From: Propionibacteriaceae bacterium UBA6238
GTDB taxonomy: Bacteria > Actinomycetota > Actinomycetes > Propionibacteriales > Propionibacteriaceae
Assembly (NCBI GenBank): GCA_002441465.1
Contig: DJWE01000104.1
Coordinates: 1 to 18,212 of the forward strand
Reading direction: 5' to 3'
Length of the DNA: 18,212 nt
Shown: positions 1-6,961 of the stretch, piece after piece
Position numbering within the stretch: the first letter of the stretch is position 1
Layout of the letters: the number at the start of each line of letters is the position of its first letter
Notes under the pieces: model-generated
Seen by the model: the letters and a program-made list of their open reading frames with translations, nothing else
Told to the model about the DNA's origin: nothing
Databases searched by the model: none
Made by a program: the position numbers and the translations under genes

Positions 1-494
1 GCGGCCGAGGCGACGTGACGCCGGTCATCATCCTGACGGCGCTCGACCAGGTGTCCGACCGTATCGGCGGCCTGAATGCCAGTGCCGACGACTACCTGGT
101 CAAGCCGTTCGGCAGCGAGCAGCTCGCCGCCCGGATCCGCGCGGTGCTGCGGCGGTCCGGACCCGGCTCGGTCGCGGACGCCACCGTGCGGATCGGTGAG
201 CTCGAGATTGATCCGGCCGCGCGACGCGTCCAGGTCGCCGGCACCCCGGTGGAGCTCTCCCGCAAGGAGTTCGACCTGCTCTGGCTGCTCGCCAGCCGTC
301 CCGGCGAGGTGATCACCAAGCGCGACATGCTGGCCGAGGTATGGGGGTTGCCGTTCGGCGGCGGCGACCGGACCGTGGATGTGCACCTGAGCTGGTTGCG
401 GCGCAAACTGGGCGAGACCGCGGCCGAGCCGCGCTACCTGCACACGGTGCGCGGGGTGGGCGTGCGGCTCGCTCCCCCAGGCGAAGCGTCCTGA
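1..494 (+). CDS. OmpR/PhoB-family response regulator, 5' end outside window
   Basis: This is the C-terminal part of a DNA-binding response regulator. The frame is open from base 3, so the true start and the phospho-acceptor aspartate lie upstream of the window. Seen in sequence: the end of the receiver domain (IILTALD, then ADDYLVKPF with the conserved lysine, then the LAARIRAVLRR linker), followed by a complete winged-helix effector domain. That domain contains VELSRKEFDLLWLLASRPG, a recognition-helix stretch DRTVDVHLSWLRRKLGE, and the terminal wing YLHTVRGVGVRL. The stop overlaps the next start by ATGA, so it is translationally coupled to the kinase at 494. The GTG at 15 lies inside the receiver domain and is not a real start. 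Target genes are inferred to be the redox module beginning at 1847. Confidence 0.95.
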   Translation, partial: GRGDVTPVIILTALDQVSDRIGGLNASADDYLVKPFGSEQLAARIRAVLRRSGPGSVADATVRIGELEIDPAARRVQVAGTPVELSRKEFDLLWLLASRPGEVITKRDMLAEVWGLPFGGGDRTVDVHLSWLRRKLGETAAEPRYLHTVRGVGVRLAPPGEAS

Positions 495-1795
495 TGCGTC
501 GCCAGGTCAGCGTGCTCATGGCGGTGATCAGCACCGCCATCGTGGCGTCGTTCGTGATCCCCCTGATGCTGCTGGTGCGCACCCTCGCCGAGGATCGCGG
601 GATGGCGGTGGCGAGCCAGCAGGCGAACACGGTGGCGGTGCTGGTCTCCAGCCTGCACGAGGACGCGCGCGTCGCCGACCTGCTCGAACCCAGCCTCACC
701 GACTCCCCGGCCGCGACCAGCGTGGTTCTCGCCGATGGCACGGTGCTCGGCAGCCCGTGGCCGGACGCGACCGAGGACCCCGCCTACCAGCGCGCCCAGC
801 AGGGCGAGGCGTTCTCGGTACGGGACGCGGACGGGGGCCGGGTCTACGTCCCCGTCGTGGTGGACGGCGGCGTCGCGGTGACCCGGGCCACGATCACGGG
901 CGCCCAGCTCGCCGAGGGCGTCCCTCTGGCCTGGGCGAGCATCGTCGCTCTCGGACTGGTTCTCAGTGGAGTCGCCGTCTTCGTGGCCGCTCAGGTCGGT
1001 CGCGGGGTGAGCCGGCCACTCCTCGCGGTGGCGAACACCGCGCACCGGCTGCGCGAGGGTGACCTGGCGGCCCGCGCCCCTCTCGCCGGGCCTCCAGAGA
1101 CCGTGGAGCTCGGTTCGGCCCTCAACGGTCTCGCCGACCGGATCGAGCAACTGCTTGCCGCGGAGCGGGACAACGTCCGTGGCCTCGCCCATCGCCTGCG
1201 CACGCCGGTCACCGCGCTGCGGCTGGAGGCCGAGCAGGTCGACGATGCCCAGACCCGGACCGATCTCGCCGAGCTCGTCGGCCAGTTGCAGGAGGCGATC
1301 GACGAGGTGGTCCGCGAAGCCCGGCGTCCGCTGCGGGAGGATCTGCCCGGCAGCTGCGACGCGGTGGCGGTGCTGGCGGGCCGGGTCGACTGGTGGCGGC
1401 CGCTGGCCGAGGACCAGGATCGGGTCTTCGACGCGGCCCTGCCCACGGGCAGCCTGCGAGTGGGGTTGAGCGCACTCGAGTTGGGCGATGTGGTGGACAT
1501 CTGCATCGACAACGTCTTCGCGCACACGCCGGAGGGCACCGGACTCGGTGTCTCACTGGCCGGCTCCGGCACCGCGGCGACCCTGGTGGTGCGGGATGCA
1601 GGACCAGGCTTCCCCGCTCAGCGTTCGGAGCCGCGTCCGGGGACGTCGGGGATGGGCCTCACGATCGCCCGGCGACTCGTCGAGCACGCCCACGGCAGCT
1701 TGACCACTTCGGCTCCGGGCGAGCCCGCCGAGGTCCGGATCGAGTTGCCCGCCGCAGCCTCACAGGAACCGCACAGGCATTCCTCACGGCCCTGA
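494..1795 (+). CDS. Sensor histidine kinase of the first two-component system
   Basis: Membrane sensor kinase of 433 residues that should phosphorylate the regulator encoded just upstream. Visible parts: a first membrane segment about residues 7-28, an extracytoplasmic loop about 29-146, a second membrane segment about 147-167, and a HAMP-like linker about 168-222. The H-box LAHRLRTPVTALRLEAE has the phospho-acceptor His233. The ATPase domain has an N-box (DICIDNVFAHTPEGT, about 335-349), a G1 box (DAGPGFP, 368-374) and a G2 box (GTSGMGLTIARRLVEHAHG). The start ATG at 494 overlaps the regulator's TGA; a longer upstream frame runs into the regulator and is rejected. The loop of about 118 residues has no sensor fold I recognise, so the signal is unknown. 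A 51-base gap separates it from the flavocytochrome gene, suggesting that the system regulates the redox module. Confidence 0.93.
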   Translation: MRRQVSVLMAVISTAIVASFVIPLMLLVRTLAEDRGMAVASQQANTVAVLVSSLHEDARVADLLEPSLTDSPAATSVVLADGTVLGSPWPDATEDPAYQRAQQGEAFSVRDADGGRVYVPVVVDGGVAVTRATITGAQLAEGVPLAWASIVALGLVLSGVAVFVAAQVGRGVSRPLLAVANTAHRLREGDLAARAPLAGPPETVELGSALNGLADRIEQLLAAERDNVRGLAHRLRTPVTALRLEAEQVDDAQTRTDLAELVGQLQEAIDEVVREARRPLREDLPGSCDAVAVLAGRVDWWRPLAEDQDRVFDAALPTGSLRVGLSALELGDVVDICIDNVFAHTPEGTGLGVSLAGSGTAATLVVRDAGPGFPAQRSEPRPGTSGMGLTIARRLVEHAHGSLTTSAPGEPAEVRIELPAAASQEPHRHSSRP

Positions 1796-1815
1796 CGGGG
1801 CGACCGGCGAAGGTT

Positions 1816-1839
1816 CTGTTCAGATCCCGACCCGAACAG
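1816..1839. promoter_or_regulatory. Short inverted repeat ahead of the flavocytochrome gene
   Basis: CTGTTC at 1816-1821 is mirrored by GAACAG at 1834-1839 across a 12-base spacer, within the 51-base gap before the ATG at 1847. The right arm overlaps the presumed ribosome binding site (AACAGG). It could be an operator or an mRNA hairpin limiting translation. OmpR-type regulators usually bind direct repeats, so linking it to the adjacent regulator is speculative. Confidence 0.25.
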
Positions 1840-1846
1840 GACTTCG

Positions 1847-3280
1847 ATGAGCCTTCTGACCGACGCCCCGGCGTCGGCGCCTGCCGCCACGCCGCGTTCC
1901 GCGCCCGCAGCACCGCGTCCCAGCCGAGCCCGCGTCCCGGGCTGGTGGCGGGACGCGGTCGGCGTGGCGACCTGGGCGAGCATGCTGGTCGTGGTGGCCT
2001 TGTGGGTCGCCGGTGGCGGCGTGCAGGCGATGACCGGATGGGCTGGAGCCGTGACCGGGCTGGGTCGCCTGACCGGTCTGGTTTCGGCGAACCTGTTGTT
2101 GATCCAGGTGTTGCTGATGGCCAGGATTCCGGTCGTCGAGCGCGTCTACGGGCAGGACGAACTGGCCCGGCGGCACCGGCTGGTCGGGTTCTGGTCGTTC
2201 TGGCTGATGGTGGCCCACATCGTGGCGATCTCGGTCGGTTACGCGGCGAGCGCAGGGGCGAATCCGTTCGTCCAGTTCTGGGAGATGGTGGTCGACTTCC
2301 CCGGAATGCTGTTGGCCCTCGCCGGCACCGTCCTGCTGATCCTGGTGGTCGCCACCAGCATCCGCAGGGCCCGCCGCAGGTTGCGCTACGAGTCCTGGCA
2401 CCTGCTGCACCTGTACGCCTACCTCGGGGTCGGGCTGGCGCTGCCGCACCAGTTGTGGACCGGCCAGGAGTTCCTGAGCAGTCCACTCGCCGCCGGGTAC
2501 TGGTGGACGCTGTGGGCTGCCGCGGCCGGCGCGATCCTGATCTGGCGGATCGGACTGCCGGTCTACCGCAGCCTCGTTCACGACCTGCGGGTCGAGCAGG
2601 TGGTGCGCGAGACCCCCGACGTCGTCTCGGTGACGATGCGCGGACGCCGGCTCGATCGCCTGGCTCCCCTTGCCGGCCAGTTCTTCGCCTGGCGGTTCCT
2701 GACCGGGCCGGGCTGGATGCGCTCGCACCCCTACTCGCTCTCGGCGGCGCCGGACGGAGCGACGCTGCGGATCACGGTGAAGGATCTCGGCGACGGCAGC
2801 CACGCGCTCGCCCAGGTCACGCCGGGCACCCGGGTGTTGATCGAAGGTCCCTACGGACGGCTGCACCCAGGGGTGCGCACCCGGCGCCAGGTCGTCCTGA
2901 TGGCCTCCGGGATCGGGATCAGCCCGATCCGGGCTCTGCTCGAGGGCCTCCCGCAACAGCCGGGCGAGGTGACCGTGATCTACCGGGCCCGGACCGAGGC
3001 CGACCTTGCGCTGCGGGACGAGATCGAGGCCATCGCCGGTGCGTCCGGTGCGCGGGTGTTCTACGTGCTCGGACGCCGCATTCCCGGCCGGGACACCTGG
3101 CTTCCCGAGACGGCGGCAGGGCTCAGCGACGCCGAGGCGTTGCGGCAACTGGTGACCGACGTCGCCGAATCGGACGTGTACCTGTGCGGTGCCACCGAAT
3201 GGATGGACGCCGCCGCGGCGGCCGCGCGCGAGTGCGGCGTCCCCGCCGAACGGATCCACAGCGAACGCTTCAGCTGGTAA
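1847..3280 (+). CDS. Ferric-reductase-like transmembrane flavocytochrome with FAD/NAD(P) domains
   Basis: Integral membrane oxidoreductase of 477 residues. The N-terminal half has about six membrane segments (roughly 40-58, 75-93, 113-133, 151-171, 183-200, 217-237). Histidines H110, H124, H185, H188 and H201 lie in or near these helices and are candidate b-haem ligands, as in the ferric reductase/NOX superfamily. The C-terminal half is a ferredoxin-NADP reductase module: FAD-binding HPYSLSAAP (294-302), the nucleotide loop GIGISPIRALLEGL (355-368), VYLCGATEWM (444-453) and an aromatic C-terminus ERFSW. The family transfers electrons from cytosolic NAD(P)H through FAD and haem across the membrane. 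The start is chosen from AACAGG upstream of the ATG. The next genes encode an FMN-carrying protein and ApbE, so the likely acceptor is covalent FMN outside the membrane rather than free iron. That acceptor is an inference. Confidence 0.9.
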   Translation: MSLLTDAPASAPAATPRSAPAAPRPSRARVPGWWRDAVGVATWASMLVVVALWVAGGGVQAMTGWAGAVTGLGRLTGLVSANLLLIQVLLMARIPVVERVYGQDELARRHRLVGFWSFWLMVAHIVAISVGYAASAGANPFVQFWEMVVDFPGMLLALAGTVLLILVVATSIRRARRRLRYESWHLLHLYAYLGVGLALPHQLWTGQEFLSSPLAAGYWWTLWAAAAGAILIWRIGLPVYRSLVHDLRVEQVVRETPDVVSVTMRGRRLDRLAPLAGQFFAWRFLTGPGWMRSHPYSLSAAPDGATLRITVKDLGDGSHALAQVTPGTRVLIEGPYGRLHPGVRTRRQVVLMASGIGISPIRALLEGLPQQPGEVTVIYRARTEADLALRDEIEAIAGASGARVFYVLGRRIPGRDTWLPETAAGLSDAEALRQLVTDVAESDVYLCGATEWMDAAAAAARECGVPAERIHSERFSW

Positions 3281-3311
3281 CCCCGGCGACCACGAGACAG
3301 GAGAACCACAC

Positions 3312-3722
3312 ATGCGCAAGATCGTCACGGCCGTCATGGGTACGATCAGCGGCCTGGTGCTGCTGTTCAGCTACCACACCAGCACGAACAGCGAAGCGAC
3401 CACGAGCCCGGGCGGAGCGGACACCGACGCGGGCACGAGTTCCTCCTCCGGCACCTACACCGGTGACGCCGTCCAGACTCGCTGGGGGCCCGTGCAGGTC
3501 CAGATCACGGTCGAGAACGGCACGATCACTTCGGCGGACGCGATCCAGTACCCCGACGAGAACCGACGCGACCAGCAGATCAACGCCTACGCGATCCCGC
3601 AGCTGAATGCGGAGGTGGTCCAGGCCCAGAGCGCGCAGATCGACACGATCTCGGGGGCCACCGTGACCAGCGACGGCTACCTGCAGTCGCTCCAGTCCGC
3701 GATCGACAACGCCCACCTGTGA
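3312..3722 (+). CDS. Membrane-anchored FMN-binding domain protein (flavinylated carrier)
   Basis: Small redox carrier of 136 residues. It begins with a basic N-terminus and one hydrophobic segment (about 4-21) acting as signal anchor, then a Ser/Thr/Gly-rich linker (about 22-48), then a single FMN_bind domain. The domain runs from GTYTGDAVQTRWGPVQVQIT to the flavinylation motif D111-x-x-S114-G-A-T117, followed by VTSDGY. In this family FMN is joined by a phosphodiester bond to the threonine directly after GA, here Thr117, on the extracytoplasmic side. An AGGAG ribosome binding site (about 3299-3303) precedes the ATG, 31 bases after the flavocytochrome stop. The flavin transferase gene follows with a GTGA overlap, so substrate and enzyme are encoded together. 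Flavinylation is inferred from motif and neighbour. Confidence 0.9.
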   Translation: MRKIVTAVMGTISGLVLLFSYHTSTNSEATTSPGGADTDAGTSSSSGTYTGDAVQTRWGPVQVQITVENGTITSADAIQYPDENRRDQQINAYAIPQLNAEVVQAQSAQIDTISGATVTSDGYLQSLQSAIDNAHL

Positions 3723-4540
3723 CCATGACCACACCGGTCGCGCCGCTCGCCGGCGCGGCGCCGGATCTCCCCCGCCGAGCGTTCGTCGCGCAGATCATGG
3801 GGTTGCCGATCAGCGTCCACGTGCGCGGCCCGCGCGCCCGGGACGAGGCCGTCGCGCACGCCGTCGAGCAGTCGTTCGCCGAACTGCGCGCGGACGACGC
3901 CACGTTCAGCGTCTGGAAGCCGGACAGCCCGGTGAGCCGGATCCGGGACGGACGCGACTCCCTGGCCGAGGCCCACCCGCGGATCCGCCACGTCGCGGCG
4001 CTGTGCGAACTCGCCGGACACCGCACCGGTAGCGCGTTCTCCGCATGGCTCCCCGACGATGAGGGGACGATCCGGTTCGACCCGACCGGCCTGGTCAAGG
4101 GCTGGGCGGTCGAGCAGGCGTTCGTAGGCCTGGTCGGACGGCTGCGCCAGTTCGGCGCCCATGACGCCGTGATCAACGCCGGCGGCGACATCGCCGTCCA
4201 TTGCACCCGGACCGACACGCCCGCCTGGCGGATCGCGATCGAGGATCCCCGCGACCGTTCCCGCCTCCTGCGAACCCTGGAGCTCCGCACCGGCGCGGTC
4301 GCCACGTCGGGGACGGCCGCGCGCGGCCGGCATATCACCGATCCCGCCACCGGCGTCCCGGCGATCGGGCTGCTCTCGGCCAGCGTGATCGGTCCTGAGC
4401 TGACCTGGGCCGACGTCTACGCCACGGCGGCGTTCGTGAAGGGACCCACTGCCGTCGGCTGGCTGGCCACCCTGGCTCACCATGCGGCCGTCCTGGTGGC
4501 GCCCGATGGAGGGGTCACCTCAGTGCGGGCCGCGGAGTAG
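3719..4540 (+). CDS. apbE: FAD:protein FMN transferase (ApbE)
   Basis: Enzyme that uses FAD to attach FMN covalently to a threonine of a carrier protein, releasing AMP. The 273 residues contain the family landmarks: FDPTGLVKGWAVEQA (120-134, FDPxGxxKG), INAGGDI (152-158), the loop ATSGTAARGRHITDPATG (195-212) and the metal-site region ADVYATAAFVKG (231-242). The GTG at 3719 overlaps the preceding TGA by GTGA; an in-frame ATG lies two codons later at 3725. No Shine-Dalgarno is visible, so translational coupling is likely. I see no signal peptide or lipobox, unlike many ApbE proteins, so its location is uncertain. The obvious substrate is the FMN-binding protein immediately upstream. Confidence 0.92.
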   Translation: MTMTTPVAPLAGAAPDLPRRAFVAQIMGLPISVHVRGPRARDEAVAHAVEQSFAELRADDATFSVWKPDSPVSRIRDGRDSLAEAHPRIRHVAALCELAGHRTGSAFSAWLPDDEGTIRFDPTGLVKGWAVEQAFVGLVGRLRQFGAHDAVINAGGDIAVHCTRTDTPAWRIAIEDPRDRSRLLRTLELRTGAVATSGTAARGRHITDPATGVPAIGLLSASVIGPELTWADVYATAAFVKGPTAVGWLATLAHHAAVLVAPDGGVTSVRAAE

Positions 4541-4585
4541 TCCGGCCGGTCCCGAGTCGCTGGACGGGCTATGGGAGATCTTTAC

Positions 4586-4610
4586 TTGTCACCGTGGAGA
4601 ACGGTGACAA
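4586..4610. promoter_or_regulatory. Perfect 10-bp inverted repeat between apbE and the SHOCT gene
   Basis: TTGTCACCGT at 4586-4595 and ACGGTGACAA at 4601-4610 are exact reverse complements around a 5-base centre GGAGA. It lies in the 135-base gap after apbE, 45 bases past its stop and 65 bases before the next gene. It has no T-run after it, so it is either a U-less terminator for the redox operon or an operator for the SHOCT/two-component operon. The rest of the gap shows no clear promoter hexamers. Confidence 0.55.
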
Positions 4611-4675
4611 ACCGCCGCGACGCTGGTCTGGTCGGGTGAGCAGAGGCATCGCCCGTTGATGACAGGAGAGCGGAC

Positions 4676-4945
4676 ATGATGGGATACGGCGGCATGGGCT
4701 GGGGCGGGATGCCTTTCGGCGGCATGATCGGGATGGTGCTGCTGTGGGCGGCGCTGATCGCGGCGATCGTTTGGGTGGTGGTACGACTGCTGCCCGGACG
4801 TCAGGCGGCCCAGGGCCCCCGGTCGGCCCAGGAGAGCCCGGAGGAGATCCTCGATCGGCGGTTCGCGCGCGGCGAGATCGACCTGGAGACCTACCAGGCG
4901 CAGCGGTCCGCGCTGGCGAGCGCACGCGGCCAAGACCTGCGGTGA
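4676..4945 (+). CDS. Small SHOCT-domain membrane protein with Met/Gly-rich N-terminus
   Basis: Protein of 89 residues. The first 20 residues are unusually rich in Met and Gly (six Met). They are followed by one membrane helix (about 18-39) and a C-terminal SHOCT motif (about 54-80: PEEILDRRFARGEIDLETYQ). SHOCT is a short C-terminal oligomerisation-type motif of poorly known function, common in small bacterial membrane proteins. An AGGAG sequence about 7 bases upstream supports the ATG at 4676; the next codon is also ATG (4679). It precedes a two-component system by 147 bases, and such pairing suggests an accessory or target role in the same stress response. The methionines could bind a soft metal, but this is only inference. 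Confidence 0.88.
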   Translation: MMGYGGMGWGGMPFGGMIGMVLLWAALIAAIVWVVVRLLPGRQAAQGPRSAQESPEEILDRRFARGEIDLETYQAQRSALASARGQDLR

Positions 4946-5032
4946 CGGCGAGGCGCGGGGTGCCCGGTCACGACGGCACAGTTTCCGAATCGGCCGCAGA
5001 CACTGCGGGAGTGCTCTCGGTGGTGCCCGTGC

Positions 5033-5067
5033 CGGTGCAGGCTGGTACCACGCCTGGCCTGGCACCG
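5033..5067 (+). promoter_or_regulatory. Bulged hairpin in the leader of the second response regulator
   Basis: CGGTGCAGGC (5033-5042) pairs with GCCTGGCACCG (5057-5067) as a 10-bp stem with one bulged G. The 14-base loop contains the palindrome TGGTACCA (5043-5050). It ends just before the GGAGGAGG ribosome binding site at about 5075. It may be an attenuator or processing site between the SHOCT gene and the two-component genes. I see nothing else in the 147-base gap. Confidence 0.35.
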
Positions 5068-5092
5068 TGATCGCGGAGGAGGACACCTGATC

Positions 5093-5815
5093 GTGGCCGC
5101 AACCCAGCAGTTGAGCGCCCTGGTGGTCGACGACGAGCCGAGCCTGGTGCGAGTCGTCGAGGGCTTCCTGACCAGGGACGGCTTCGCGGTGCGCACCGCG
5201 GCCGACGGCGAGACTGCGCTCGCCCTGGCTCGGGAGTCCGAGCCCGACGTCGTGGTGCTCGACCTCGGCCTTCCCGGCATCGACGGCATCGAGGTCTGCC
5301 GGCAGCTGCGGACCTTCTCCGGCTGTTACGTGCTCATGCTGACCGCCCGCGCCGACGAGGTCGACCTGCTGGTCGGGCTCGGTGTGGGAGCGGACGACTA
5401 CGTGACCAAGCCGTTCTCCCCGCGAGAACTGGTGGCGCGCATCCGCACCCTGCTCCGCCGCCCTCGCACCCAGGGGACGGGATCGCCCGAACCTGCGGGG
5501 TCGGACCAGCGCGTCTTCGGCGAACTCGTCATCGACCTGCCCGCCCGCGAGGTGCGCGTGGGCTCGAGACTGGTCGGGCTGACCAGGACCGAGCACGACC
5601 TGCTGGAGACCCTGAGCAGCCGTCCCCGGGTCGTGTTCACCCGGCAACAGCTCCTGGATGCGGTGTGGGACGGCACGTCCGGCGCGGTGCCCGGCGACGA
5701 GCACCTGGTCGACATCCACATCGGGCACCTGCGCCAGAAGCTGGGCGACGACCCCCGCTCGCCCCGGTACGTGCTCACCGTCCGGGGGGTCGGCTACCGG
5801 ATGGGCGAGGGATGA
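5093..5815 (+). CDS. OmpR/PhoB-family response regulator of the second two-component system
   Basis: Complete two-domain regulator of 240 residues. The receiver domain has the acidic pair D13-D14, phospho-acceptor D57 (VVVLDLGLPGIDG), the LMLTARADE switch region and K106 in ADDYVTKPF. The winged-helix effector domain runs from about residue 140 to the end, with LVGLTRTEHDLLETLSSRP, a recognition-helix region LVDIHIGHLRQKLGD and the terminal YVLTVRGVGYRMG. The GTG start at 5093 is preceded by a strong GGAGGAGG sequence with good spacing. Its stop overlaps the kinase start by ATGA. It resembles the truncated regulator at the start of the window in architecture but is a separate system. Targets are unknown; the SHOCT gene and its own operon are the nearest candidates. 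Confidence 0.95.
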   Translation: MAATQQLSALVVDDEPSLVRVVEGFLTRDGFAVRTAADGETALALARESEPDVVVLDLGLPGIDGIEVCRQLRTFSGCYVLMLTARADEVDLLVGLGVGADDYVTKPFSPRELVARIRTLLRRPRTQGTGSPEPAGSDQRVFGELVIDLPAREVRVGSRLVGLTRTEHDLLETLSSRPRVVFTRQQLLDAVWDGTSGAVPGDEHLVDIHIGHLRQKLGDDPRSPRYVLTVRGVGYRMGEG

Positions 5816-6942
5816 GTGGGCGTCGGACCGGGTCGGGACGTCCGGGACTCGGGCTGGCCGGGCGGCTCCTGACCAACATCGGGCTGGTCATCCTCGCCGG
5901 GGCGGTGACCGTCCTGGTCGCCGCGGTGCTGCTCGCTCCGGCCCTGTTCCAGCTCCACCTGCACAACGCGGGGGTGGTGGTCGACCAGCAGGTGCTCGAA
6001 CACGTCAACCGGGCGTTCGAGCAGGCCGTCCTCACCGCTCTCGCGGTCGGAACCGTCGCCGCGGCGCTCACCGCGCTCGCCCTCAGCTGGCTGATCGCCC
6101 GACGCATCGCCGGTCCGATCCGGGACGCCGCCGACGCGGCCAGCGATCTGGCCGACGGCAGGCTGCAGACCAGGCTCGCGGATCCACGGATGGGCCCGGA
6201 ACTGGCCACGCTCACGACGGCGATCAACGAGCTCGCCCGCCGTCTGGAGGTCACCGAGTCCACCCGTCGCGAACTCACCGCCGAGCTCGCCCACCAGCTC
6301 CGGACGCCGATCGCGTCCCTGGAGGCGACGGTCGAGGCTGTCCGCGAGCAGGTCCTTCCCGTGGACGCCACCACACTGGAGACCCTGAGCGTGCAGAGCG
6401 CCCGGCTGCGCCGCCTGGTCGCGGACCTGGAAGTGGTGTCCCGCGCCCATGAACGCCAGCTGCTGCTCAGCGCTCAGCCGGTGCCGGTCGCGGACCTGGT
6501 CACGGCGGCTGTCACGGCGAGCCGTGACCGGTATCGCGCCGCCGCGGTGGAGCTCGTCGGATCGGTCGAACCCGGCACTCCCGACGTCGTGGTCGACGCC
6601 GATCGGATCGGCGAGGTCCTCGCCGGCCTGCTGGAGAACTCGCTACGGCACGCTCCGGCCGGCGGGCGGGTCGAGGTGAAGGCCGGTCCAGGTCCGGATC
6701 GGCGCGACCCCACAGCGGTGATTCGCGTCCAGGACAGCGGGGCAGGTTTCCCGTCCGAGGACGCCGAGGAGTTGTTCCGGCGGTTCCACAAGGGCCCGGG
6801 CAGCACCGGCTCGGGCTTGGGCCTCACCATCGCCCGCGCCATCGTCGAGGCCCACCATGGCACGATCGTCGCCGCGAGTGAGGGTCCCGGCACGGGCGCG
6901 ACCGTCACGGTGACGATTCCCGCGTCGAGCCGGACGCACTGA
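5812..6942 (+). CDS. Sensor histidine kinase of the second two-component system
   Basis: Membrane kinase of 376 residues. It has a first membrane segment about 20-43, a very short extracytoplasmic loop (about 44-71), a second segment about 72-96 and a HAMP region about 97-150. The H-box TAELAHQLRTPIASLEATVE has phospho-acceptor His161. The ATPase domain shows an N-box with N276 (LLENSLRHAPAGG), G1 DSGAGFP (308-314), an F-box ELFRRFHKG and G2 GSGLGLTIARAIVEAHHG. The loop carries FQLHLHNAG with His49 and His51 plus His64, a possible ligand-sensing site. The ATG at 5812 overlaps the regulator's TGA. The gene ends only 19 bases before the convergent cation transporter stop. Confidence 0.94.
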   Translation: MSGRRTGSGRPGLGLAGRLLTNIGLVILAGAVTVLVAAVLLAPALFQLHLHNAGVVVDQQVLEHVNRAFEQAVLTALAVGTVAAALTALALSWLIARRIAGPIRDAADAASDLADGRLQTRLADPRMGPELATLTTAINELARRLEVTESTRRELTAELAHQLRTPIASLEATVEAVREQVLPVDATTLETLSVQSARLRRLVADLEVVSRAHERQLLLSAQPVPVADLVTAAVTASRDRYRAAAVELVGSVEPGTPDVVVDADRIGEVLAGLLENSLRHAPAGGRVEVKAGPGPDRRDPTAVIRVQDSGAGFPSEDAEELFRRFHKGPGSTGSGLGLTIARAIVEAHHGTIVAASEGPGTGATVTVTIPASSRTH

Positions 6943-6961
6943 GCAGGCGGCGGGCGCCGGG

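Noticed and set aside
1820..3337. A 505-codon minus-strand open frame antisense to the flavocytochrome
   Set aside because: The composition is biased (Gly, Gln, Asp, His) and lacks motifs; the plus strand is the real gene.
1393..3606. A 737-codon plus-strand open frame across the kinase and flavocytochrome
   Set aside because: It overlaps two genes with clear domain motifs in other frames, and its translation is Arg/Gly/Pro-rich without any family motif, as expected for a shadow frame in GC-rich DNA.
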